From Nepenthes gracilis (taxonomy: Eukaryota; Streptophyta; Magnoliopsida; Caryophyllales; Nepenthaceae), in the NCBI GenBank assembly GCA_033239525.1, contig BSYO01000002.1, positions 13,674,626 through 13,738,625 of the forward strand: a DNA stretch of 64,000 nucleotides, read 5' to 3'. Of the stretch, positions 37,101 to 49,100 are shown in pieces. The number at the start of each line of letters is the position of its first letter. Positions within the stretch are counted from its first letter, which is position 1. Position numbers and translations under genes: made by a program. The notes beneath the pieces are model-generated. The model did no database searches and was not told where the DNA came from. It saw nothing but the letters and a program-made list of their open reading frames with translations.

Positions 37101-40100
37101 ACATACTCAGTGAATCTGCTCTGAACATGTTTCAACTAATCATAGATATGAAGTTCATAATATGAGTTTGAATACAATAGAGATTGTGGTTATGTGGTTA
37201 CTCCTTTGCTCTCTCTCTCTCCCCCCCCACCCTCTCTCTGTGCTTTGGCTGTCCGTGAGCCTTTCTTTTGAGTTACAAAGAAACGAACAACACTGAACCT
37301 CATATTTGGATATGGACCAAACACAGAGTCATTGTGATTTGGTAGGCTGGGTGGGAAGTACAGTGCAATCTCTAGCTGTCGTACATTATATAGGTCCATG
37401 TGATTATTTCCATCAATATTTTGTAGTTGATTTTGCCTTGGTAGTTTTTCCATTGACTAGGACTTAAATGATGACGGAATTAACATTATTTTCTTGGATA
37501 GCTTTCTCACAGGGAGTCGTAATGTATGGTTCAGCTATGGATATTCTACTTTCAAGGGTAAAAGGGCTTCAATGGAAGATTATTTTGAGGCAAAGATATC
37601 AGAGGTCAACGGTCAGATGGTTGCTCTTTTTGGGGTTTTTGATGGTATGATGGGGATCAAATCATTTGAGACAGTAATTCTATGATCCTTATTTTTCATA
37701 TTTATTTTGGTAATGGATAGGAAAGTCCATATGTGGTAGAACCTTGGCTTCTGTTCTATGCTTCTTATTCCTAGCTAGTTCTATTTGTTCTCTTTGATGT
37801 TAAAGCAGATTACCATGTTGAGTTGGGAAAGTTATATTTCATTCAAATTTCGCTGTATTTATCTCATCTCTTTAGGTCATGGAGGTCCCAGAACTGCTGA
37901 GTATCTGAAGAACAACCTTTTCAATAATCTATGTGACCATCCAGATTTTATTCAAGATACAAAATCAGCCATTGGTAGGAAGTTGTAAACTTCTGTGTTA
38001 ATGTCATTAAATGCTTCTTTTCATCTAGTGTTTCTTCAATGTGGTTTACTTGGGATGGGATTTTAATTGATTGCAGTTGAAGCATTTAGACAAACAGATG
38101 CCAACTACCTCCAAGAAGAGAAGGGCCAGCAGAAGGATGCAGGATCAACTGCATCAACTGCCTTATTGGTTGGTGACAGGCTGCTTGTTGCCAATGTGGG
38201 TGATTCCAGAGTAGTTGCCTGTAGAGATGGCTCAGGTGGGTTTCACTTTTGCCAATACACAATTCTTGATTCGTTCCCATATTACCCACCCTCACCAAAA
38301 TTTTTGAAGAAAAGATGACGAATCATGGAGTTAGTTGTCCATGTGGCTAGCGGTGGATATGGACATCTTCTGGAATGCTTACAAGGCCTCATTTTTATAT
38401 GACTTCTGGAAACCTCATTGATATAGATGACTTCTGGAATGCTTTTGGAGCCATATTTCATCAGTTTGTTTGTAAACTCTTACAGGCATTGTGTTTTGTC
38501 TGACTGTGTAAGGATATTGGCAGAAAGCTGTTAAAGGCCGTTAAAAAAGCAGTAAGGAAATTTGCACACACAGCACAAGGAGAGTTGAGACTTGGTCTTT
38601 CTAATGGTAGAGCCTTCTGCATTCTACCACTTGAACTACTTCTCACTGGGCAAGAACAGTTGCCAGGAGAGGATCTTTTATCTGAATTTAAAGAACTTCT
38701 TTGTTGAAAAACATGTTCTAGTTTCTAGGCATTTAGCCATTGAGCATTGATATATGTCACGGCCTTGTTCTTAAGAACAGGTTTATTCCCCTCTGTTCCT
38801 CACTTGTTTGATTATCAGTGATCAACTGTTAAATATATCCATAATTCTATATGCATTACATCCCAACGCCTTGCATGAGTTGAGTGGTCTTCAGGGTGCT
38901 ATTCATAAATTTCATTATATTATGCATTTCTTAACTATCTTCATTTGTGTTTCCTGTACTGGCTTTGAAAGTATATGTATGTAACTAAAAAGGCATCATC
39001 TTTCTTTTGTTGTTTTTGATATTTACTCATGTCTTATCTTGTTCTTATGAATGATTATGGTCCTTCATTTTTTCACACTTAATGAGGTTTTACCTTCTAG
39101 ATTCATTGATGTTTCATAAGAAATAAACTCTATAAGGCGTGCTTGTGTTGCATATCCTATCAGGGTAAAAGGTTTATCAGTTTTTTTGTACTTCTACAGT
39201 TCTACTGGTTGTTTGGAGCGTTGTGGACCTTTTTATCAACCAAAGATGCATTGAAGGATCTTCTACCATTCTCCCTCTCCCTTCCCAAAAGAATGCTTGT
39301 GTTAAAACAAACTATTGTTGGCAAGAGATTATACTAGTTCTGTTTGGTGATCTCACGTGCTTTGCATGCAGCTGTTCCGTTATCCATAGACCACAAGCCT
39401 GATAGATCTGATGAGCGGCAAAGAATTGAAGAAGCTGGGGGTTTCGTACTTTGGGCAGGTAGATTTAACTGTGACACATTTTGCATACACATGCCATAGG
39501 AAAATTATTTGGGAAATCTGAAAAGTAACATGATGAGCATGTTCATTGTTTCTCTATTTGCGTGTCATCATTTGCCTGCAGGCCAATGGAATGACTTTTT
39601 TCGTCTATGGATGAAATACTGTGTGAATTATGGTGTCAATGTGTTATTCAAGATGTTTGAATTGTGGTTTGTGAGATACTATTCTTAAGCTTAGAAGAAA
39701 TATTAATTAGTAATTATTAAATTGTGCAATTAACTGGTGGAAGATAAATTATGATGAAGGGTTACTTGGATTGTTGTCTCTTCGTTGTTATCAGAAACCA
39801 GTACTTGAGCTATATGCTCCTCCATTAGATTCATTGGCGTTACCTGGAGTGGAAATACATCTCCCATTGTATTGGATGAATGTCAACATGAGAAACTAGA
39901 ATCTTCTTAATGGTTATTTGTGTAAAATAAAGATGCTGACAGTCTGACACTAATCATCAGTTTGGCTCTTGCTAGATGTTTGGCATGTGTACATCAAACG
40001 TCATATTGGGTATGCATACCCTCTAGTTTGCAAGTGTGCACCTGCCTCCAAAAGTAAGAGGTAAGGCTTACATTACATGTGATGTTGCTTTGAGAATATA

Positions 40101-43100
40101 ATATTAGATGATTGCAACGTCGAAGTGATCAAGTGATGGTGTTGCATTGGAAAATTCTCCTTCTAAGGATTCCTTCTGTGTTGATTTTTTGAAATTCTCA
40201 CTGATATATGATGGCCAATATAAAGTGGTCAATGATGATAAAGAGATGAGGGAGGGCATTTAAGTTGGATTTTGGAAAAGTGTATCACTTACGGAGCCAA
40301 AAATCCCTAGATGGTCATCAATTGGATAGCTTTTGCTTTTGGATTGAGGTTGTTTTTATCCTTCTTATTCTATGATTGACAATGGGAAGTCTAAAACTTG
40401 TTCCACAACTTCTATGGCTTGCCTCTTGTTGCAAGATGATCCTTAGGCTTGGTCATTAGAGAAAATTTTTTCCAGTTTTCTAGAAAGTTTTTTAACATAC
40501 ACACAGAGCAATAGGTAAATTGTTTAATATTCTGTTGTAATTTATAAAAAAATGAATAACCTTCCCATTTTTTTAGCTGTGCACACTGTTTGAAAATTTC
40601 TTCTACTGTTTCCTGAGTTTTGTGGAGAAATGGAAATCGGGGTCTTCTATAGTGAAAAAGGAATATATTTTGTTTATGGCACAAGCATCACTTTAGTTTC
40701 AGTTTTCATTGTGGTCTTTTATTGGGTATGAAGAAGGAACATATTTCATTTATGGCGCAAGTATCACTACAATTTGAGATGAGGAGCCGAAACTGGTATT
40801 AGGATCTCTAGTTTTTTTCCTTTACCATATTATCTCTGCCTCTATCTCCTACCTATTGCAGAAAATTTGATGAATCAGAATTCGCATGCGTTCTCATAAG
40901 TCCCTCATGAGTTTGATAGCAAATTTTACAGGAATTAGATGCCTTAACTCCCTTTATATTAACTGTATTGAGTACAATGCAACACCAAACCCTTAAATTT
41001 CATCATGTGAGATCTGCTCTATGGATTATCTTTCCCTATTTGGGACAGTTTAGGGATACATCCAAAAGTACAAGCCATTTTAAATTCTTTGTATTATCTC
41101 ACCCCTAGGTAGTCTGCGCCTACTTCTTCTTTTCTTAAACTTCTACCAAGACATTTTCTCACGATTGAGAATGAGTTCAAGCATTGCACTTCTTTCAATG
41201 GTTCCTGCTTTTAGTTCAATTCGATGTGTCTACCAAAGAAAGTTGCATTTTAGACATTCAAGCTATCTTAAGTGCTAATCCTAGATTGCATTGGGTTTCT
41301 TCATTTTTTAATTTATCTTTTCAAGTTATGCCACTATCTATCTTAATACCTTGTTTCTGCTAAACTTATTTTTTGCATATATTGTCTCACAAGTGCTCAA
41401 TATCCTAAATTCCTAACTCTAAAGTATAACTGGTCTAACGGTGATCCTATATAACCATTCTATTAGTTTTAGAGGCTATTTTATGATCAATTAGAACTCC
41501 TGATCTTTTCTCCATTTTGACTAACCCTTCATTAATCTTATGCAGCACATTATTGCCAACATTTCCATTTTCATTATATGACCCAAGTAATTAAAATCTT
41601 TATTTGAAATTTCTTGATCAATAATTTTGGCTTGTTCATTAGTCAGTCTAGATTCACAAAATTCCCCTTCATGTACATTGTTTTAGCCACACTAGAGCCT
41701 TTTTATTGTAAAAGCTCTTTCCATATTTTTAACTTTGATTTCACTCCTGTATTGTCATTTATAAAGCAATACCATCATCAAGACCATATACAAAGGTATT
41801 TGATCTTGAATGTGTCTCCCATCATAAGTTCATCCATAAGACCGTAGCAAAGGCAAACAGGCATGGAGTCAACTTAGACCTGTCAATGGAATGACCCATT
41901 TAATTACAGGCTAAAAGTGCTGCTGTCATTTTATGCCTAGGCACGGAATTCAGGGTTGGAGTGGTCCAACAAGCTTGGTTGTTCCATTCCGTGCCATTCT
42001 AGGTCTAGTTTAATTTGTTTTTCAATTTTTATATTTTTCTTTTTTCCATTTTTTATAGTTTTTTTAGAAAAAGGATTTTGAACACCATAATTACAGACTG
42101 TAAAAACAAGTAAAAGAAACAAACATATTAGAAATGCCCATCATATGTAAAATGTTAATGTGGTTAATGAAACTGAAATAATAGGTTTGAAAAAACTAAA
42201 CAAATCTGACAAGGCTATAAAAGTTAATGCATGGCAATTTTAAGAAAAAAAAATAACAATAAATCTGGCATAGTGCAAAATATACAATTTTCACATGTCA
42301 CCACCCGCAGCTTGATGTGCCACACAATACCTGCATACATTCATTTAGTCTTCTGCTGTCGACTCATTTATAATATTTAAAAAAATTCTTTGATTCAAAA
42401 GAAAATACTTGGGTTCTTCCAATAACTAAAAAGTGTATAGATGGATGAATCTAACTAGTGTATGCACATTGTGTTTGATACCTGAAGGTGCCCTAGTATT
42501 GCTATTGGAAGCAGAATTTTTATGACTTAGTGTAAAAACTTCATGTACACAAGGATCACCACGATGAACTATGTGTCATGTAGGTGCTAACCCTAAGCAA
42601 TGTCACATAAGCAGTCCATGCCTTTTAGAGAAAATGGTGTTGTATTGGAGAATCAGTGAAAGCGAGTGGATTGATGTGTTGAAAATGGCAGAGAGAACTT
42701 ATTTATAGAAAGGTGCAAAAGCTTTTATCCCCATTTACTTTAAAAAACTAGCTGTCTTATAGTTGTTGGGAAGGGCAATAGGGTAAAGTATAGCAAAAAA
42801 TGTAAAATATATAATAAACCAAAAAAATTAAAAATAGAAGGGATATATTTATACCAATTATTTTATTAACAAGGTATACAACTTTAGAGTACAACCTACT
42901 GCATAAAAAGAAAACTCAAGATGCATTACCATGACATACCAAAAAGATGCATGATAAATGAAGAAAACTTAAACAAATATATATAAAATCATCATATTTT
43001 ATCACACTCCTTGTGCTTGATTTCAACGTCTTATGTGTCGGCAAAGATGTGTAGTTGAAAGACTTGGTATCAATTGGATATTTCACTTCACAAAATCTGC

Positions 43101-46100
43101 ACACAGCTCCTGAGGCATGTTCTTAAGTGAATCTATCATATTATACTATTCCAAAACATTGACATCTAAGGGATTGGAGGACTTGGAGTTGAAGCATGTG
43201 AACCAGGTGCAACTGCAATTGGAGGTGTAGGAATTGGCTATGTGTGTATTGGATGTGCAAACTGATGAGAACTTGTATAGTGGTTTAGGGAGACCTGTTG
43301 ACACTGCAACTCCCAGTGACACCACCTGCAAGTGATGGAATTCTCATCGCCCTAGTAGTTGGACAGTCACATAAAGATCCCTAATATGACTTTATGCCAT
43401 CTTATCTGAAATATTAAACTGCACAGAACAACTAGAAAGTTAGAGAAAGAGTGGTTTAATTGGTGTGTTGAAGATTGTGGACAGTATATGAGAATTATCC
43501 ATCTTTGTTCACAAATTACCCTACCAAAATAACCATTTATGGCTGGTGGGGATAGTAAAGGGGAAATCTAACGAAAGAATAAGTAAAGAAAGAAAAAATC
43601 AAAAATAGTGGGTGTATCACAGTTGTTGTAACAATTCCTTTGATTTTTTTTTTTTTTTTTGGTTCATGTTCAAGACACTTGACAAACCATGTTGTTAATG
43701 TGTTGTGCCTGGGATATACACAAATTTGTCTCCAATAAGGCCCAACAGTGCCTGCTAGTATAGCAAGCAGGTTGTGCCAGGAATGACTTGCATTATGCTA
43801 GGCCCAACTGGTACGAAATGTTGCTAGGTCTACTCGAAGTTGATCTTTGATGTAATTCTATCGTAGTTGGAAAAAATCAACACTTAAACTCAATGATGTT
43901 CTTTATCCTATGATACCCATCTTTATTGGCATCTATATATTTGCTACTAATGACTTTTTCTATCACCTAGTATCAGACTTCCTTTCATGTCGCATCATAA
44001 GACTTCTATGTCCAAATCATTGAAAACCATGCATGACTCGTTTATGTGATACCTAAATTGGTATGCTTTTTTGAATATCTCCTTTATTTTAACATATAGG
44101 TCTAATGGTTTCCTCAACTCATGTGGCATTCTTAGCTTCTTGAATATTATAAAACAACAAACTAGTTAACCAAAATCTCCCACAATATTCCTTTTTTGGT
44201 AACATCAATTTTCATCATCTTTCGGAGTGCATATTGGAGTTCTTTATCCTAATTTTAGAAGATTCTGATTCTTTTTATCTTTACTTGATTTAGTGGCTCT
44301 TTCCACTCATGTCAATCCCACGAGCCTCTTATCCATAATAATATCTTGGGGTTTGCAACGATAGTTTAGGCAATGTACTCAGTTTTTGTTGAGTAGCTTG
44401 TTAAATAATTTTGCCATCTTTTTTTCATATCTTCTTCTTTTATGAACACCAGATCATTTTCACTTTTATGCATCTAAAATTAGCTTGGTCTCTCTCAATC
44501 CTTTCCGTTGTCCTAGCAAGCTCATACTATTATTTTCTCTGTCGTTGGTTCCTAACTAAGTATATAGCCATCGTTACAAGATTTATCTTACCTCTGTGCT
44601 TGTGGATACTGCATTCTGATTTGCTCAAAGTAGAATTGGATTTGTCTGTGAACTAATTTTCCACAATAGGCTAATTAATGTTCTTGTAAAGCAATCCAAA
44701 TTTCAAGACCTGCTGATGGGGGGAATGATGGATATAAATAGAGAATTTAACATGTAATGGCCTGCAAAACAAACTGAACACATCACTAAGAAGTGGTAAA
44801 CAACTACTAAGACAAACTGATGAAAGAAATGAAGTTCTATGCATCGACGAATAAAATAGGAAGGGAAAAGGAAAATCTCCATAATGTGTTTTTTCCACAT
44901 AGAAATTTGATTTTTTTTTTTCTCTCTGCATGCTGCCAGTACTTCAGCAAAAAAATTTTCTCCATGACAATTAACCTCAAATTTGAGACTTTGTATGTGG
45001 AAGGCACCATTATTGTTGGCGCTCTTTGTATTGTTTCATCATTTATAATCTTTAATAGCAGACTTACGGAAGTGATGAAACATATCCCCCAATAAATTTG
45101 AGGTGAGAATTTTACTTGAATGTTCAGAAGAAAAAATTCACATTTAAAAATCACTCTCAGTGTGCTTCTTTTTATTTGATTTTGATTGTAAGAAATTCAA
45201 AGAGGCAGCTTTTTCTTAGCTAGTTGATGAATCATGTGCAAGGAGGGGTGAAGGTGTCAAATGTTGTTCTCATTTAAAATCTAGCTGCTTTATGACTTTT
45301 AAATTTTACTTGACAATTGTTTATTTGCTGTTTACTTGACATTTAAAACCACAGTGACATGCTGTTTATTTGCTGATGTTAAGTTCAAATGTGTTGTGAG
45401 CGATGGTGGTGTATATGCTAGATATATACACTGGTTCCACATCCCCTTGATATTAAATAAAGGGAGTGAGCCTTCGCATAGTGATAAGTTTGCTTAATTG
45501 TGATTCAAAAGATGACGTATGAAACTACAAAAATCATACATATTTCTTTCTCAGACCCAATATGCCCAAAGGTTGTGGATCATGCCACCCTTTCTTATCG
45601 AGCTGTATAAAAGAATTTTTCAGGGATTCCTAGCTTTATATAAGATTTGCTGTTGATGATCACAGGTGTTATTCTACTTGTTCTACTGCATCATATATAA
45701 TTACTTCTTCTTCTTTAAATGTTTTGCTCAACTTCACCAGGAACGTGGAGGGTTGGAGGAGTTCTAGCTGTTTCTCGTGCATTTGGAGACAAATTACTCA
45801 AGCCATTTGTTGTTGCTGAGCCAGAGATTCAGGTATCTATGACAGATAATTTTCAATGCTGGAAGTTTATACTTGTTGATTTCCTTGTAGAGACTGTGAT
45901 CAGCTCTTGACGTGTATTAAGGATTTCATTAGGTTGCTATTGTAAGTTCAGATCATCACTTTACTGATGAAAAGTTTTGTTTTTCCAAATTCCATTGCAA
46001 TAGACTTCACTACATGTTTGGGATTTTTTTGAAGGGTGGGGGAGGGGGAGAATTGAGGGGAGGGAAGGTAGTCGATTTCTGCACATTATTTAGAGTTTTA

Positions 46101-49100
46101 TTGAAGGAATGAAGGGCCACCTAAATTTTCTACTTTTCATCCCTTCCTCCACCAAAAATAAAAGCTTCGTTTGGTAAGAATGGGATGAACCATTCACTCT
46201 TATTCACTTTGGTTCCGTTGGAAAAAGAACTCGGGAGCTGGGTTAGATGTTTTGCTTCTTTACCTTCCATTCCCTCCCGATGGAATGAAATAGTGGCTGT
46301 TATCTAATATAGTGATAGATATATATTGGTATCAAGCCCAAGATGGTGAAACTTCCTAATATTGTGGCAAAATTGCGATATGTCATATCGGCAATATATC
46401 GTTCAATCTTCGAGGTATTGATCAATTACCCGATATCTGGCAATATTGTTTCAATGCTTACGATTCATAAAAAAAATTTTGCTTTAGACATATCTGATAT
46501 CACTACATATTATTCGATATACCCAATGCCAATATAACTATGATCAATACTGACACCAATATTTTCGTCTATACTTTCTCCTCATTCATCCCCCAAACAG
46601 GACGTTTGGTAAATTCAGAACCTGGTTGTGGGATTGTTGTTAATAGTGAGTTTCCAATTTACTCACTGCCAAGGAAATGGAAACGTAGCCTTGTTTGGTT
46701 GGAAAGTAGAAATTGAAATACCTTGGGAGTTATGAAGTAAAAGCACACTCAATTACTACTTGTTTTGCTGGTAAGAAAGTGAATATATCCCAAAAACCAT
46801 ACCAAGTGGGTGTTTCCCATATTCTAAACTTGCCCATTTTAATCAGCCAAAAGAGGACCATAAACTGTACAGTTACAGCAACACCCACCCTTAAACCTAG
46901 CAGCTGAAATTAAAAAAAAAAAAAAAAACTAGAAGAAATTTTCAACAAGAAGCAACTGAAAACAATGATAACGTTAATGCTTCCATTAGCATACATAGAA
47001 GCCTATAAAATGACCTGTCTTTTCTTCCCCGTTCTTCCCATTGTTTAGAACTGCTTTTATTTTAGCATAGGTGTGTGGCTACATGCACCCTTTCACAGAG
47101 GCAAAAGACTGAAATTCTCTCCTGTAAGTAAGAACCTGCTCAGCGCTCACATGCACAGCTACCATCTACACCTTCAAATGAAAACACTCACCAAAGTAAC
47201 AATCTTCAATGGAGTAACATTGTACCTTCAAAGAAGAAAGCTGAAGAGAAGATTACGTAGGCAAAAATCAACTTCTTCCCTGTGAGTGTCTCTTTATGCT
47301 GAAACAATATTTTGGGTTCAGAATGAGAATCTGGTGAATAAGTGTTCTCCGACTTCAATTATTGTTTTTGCTTTTCACGATAATAGTGAGGGAGTTGCAG
47401 TTTTCCATCTCTCCTGAAGTAGATAATTGATGACAATGAAGGGCTTGTAAATCCAGCTTTCCTGACTTCAGTTGACACAGGTTGGAGTAAAAATGTTGTT
47501 TCAATCTTACCTTTCAGAGATGATGGAGATCTGTTTGTATGGACATTCATTTGGCTAATGCTCTTTGTTGATCCCTTGGTACAATTTGTTCTGAACCTTC
47601 TCAAATCCAACATTAGTTTTAGAAGATAATTTGTCAAGCCCTACACTGGGGTGGTTGGTTGTATTCAGCAGCTTTGATGGGTGTGGTGCTTGTCCTTATG
47701 ATTCTGATGGAAGGGGAATGATGGCTTTCTTACTGAGTCTCTCTAAGAGTTGGATAATGTTTCACCAATAAATTAATTAGTTTGAGGTATGCTGTTTATC
47801 ACATGATGTTGCCTGGAGACTTGATATTGTCAATGGCTTTTACCTTGGTAGGAGTGGGGACGCCATCTGTAGTTGCAATGGCTCAAAGCTGCATTGCAAC
47901 CATCCATGGTTGATTTCTTTCTTTTTTCTTTCTCTTTTTTTTTTTTTTTTGAAGTGAAGATGTACAAATTTGGTCGAGGGGGTTTTTAAAGTGAGTGATA
48001 TAATTTTACAAAATGTTGCATGACATATTTGCAATTTGCATGCTACATCTATAGTAAATACAATAATAAATATACGCAGAAAAAAATAAAATAATAGTAA
48101 ATACATAATTCAGAATATTGCAAAATTTCATTGCAGGCTTTTTTTTTTTTTTTTTTTTTTGAAGTATTGGCATTGTGTTATGTCATCATTGCTTAGCTAA
48201 ATAGCTAGAGTTCTTAGGCCTTTAGGCCATCACTATTATGCATCAGGTCAAAGCAAGATAAGACTTAATAACTACCTTTGATACCATCTGAATGCAGAAG
48301 AATGCTAAACCCTGTGATTGTCAATTTTTTCTTGTGGCAGTTCTGGGTTTCTTCTCATATAAATAACCAAGGAGCTCCTGTTTACGCCCCTTAATTTAGT
48401 AATTACATCTTTCTTTCAAGATATGGATCTTTCCCATTTCTATACATATGAAACAATACAATAAATTAAAGAATGTGCTGCACTAGAAAATGATGTACAT
48501 TTAGAAGATATTTACTTGATTAACCGAGATTTGAGGATATCTTCAGTAATGTCTCCCCTCAAATAAATAATAGGTAATCAAGAAGTATCAGTTTGTCAAT
48601 CACAAATCGATATTGGTGATGAGATAGAGCCTTTGTAAAAATATTTGCAAGTCAATGTTCAAAAGAAATGTGGGAGAGTAGAATAAAATTCTGATTATGT
48701 GCTTCATAGATGTAATGGCAATCTATTTCAATATACTTAGTACGTTCATAGAATATTGGATTGGTAACAATTTGAATAGCACTGATATTATTTGTATAAA
48801 GAGTAGTGAGAAAGAGTAAAGGAATACCAAGCGCACACAAGAGTCCCCAAAGCCACATAATTTCGAGCCAGGCAAACAACATGGCTTGATATTCAAATTG
48901 AGTACAAGTGTGGAGACACATTAATGAAAATATTGATATCTGTATCTATTGTGGTCGTATTGATGTCAGATAAAGCGTATTTAATATATCGAAAGAAAAT
49001 TTTTTTTCTAATGTTTATAAGATGATAGAGTTATGTTGCGATATACAACCGATACAATAATATATTATAATATTATCCCAATATCAAAAAATAACAGTAG

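Larger units (their letters stand above)
31420..37516 (+). other. Phosphatase intron 1 (6.1 kb)
   Basis: It contains an 85-bp tandem repeat (32277-32573), an 88-bp duplication (33492-33666) and an LTR-like stretch (34300-35030). The remainder is T-rich intron DNA with no supportable gene. A CT/C run lies at 37205-37240. Confidence 0.6.
41100..44350 (-). pseudogene. L1-type LINE reverse-transcriptase relic, split by an insertion
   Basis: On the minus strand 44129-44071 reads MPHELRKP in one frame and NKGDIQ in another, matching the WRKS...YKNKGDIQ start of plant L1 reverse transcriptase. About 41640-41575 reads DQEI..DFNYLG, the FRYLG region. About 41325-41268 reads [17 protein letters not shown], the RKDKIRNE...LGVAPI region, followed by FGRHIE where WFGHV is expected. 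The order is correct. The central active-site part (FADD) was not found. About 42000-43800 between the two blocks is foreign to the LINE and may be a later insertion. Stops and shifts are abundant. Confidence 0.65.
39459..45740 (+). other. Phosphatase intron 5 (6.3 kb)
   Basis: It contains an antisense LINE relic (about 41100-44350) interrupted by unrelated sequence, and a hairpin at 41940-41995. The stretches 39460-41090 and 44360-45740 are T-rich intron DNA without a recognisable gene. Confidence 0.65.

Noticed and set aside
47359..47637. A 92-codon minus-strand open frame in phosphatase intron 6
   Set aside because: It has no motif, no family resemblance and no splice context.
48275..48286. 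CTTTGATACCA as a second primer-binding site left of the copia element, implying a tandem element
   Set aside because: The exact GTGAT target duplication places the element's edge at 48319, so this lies outside and is probably chance.
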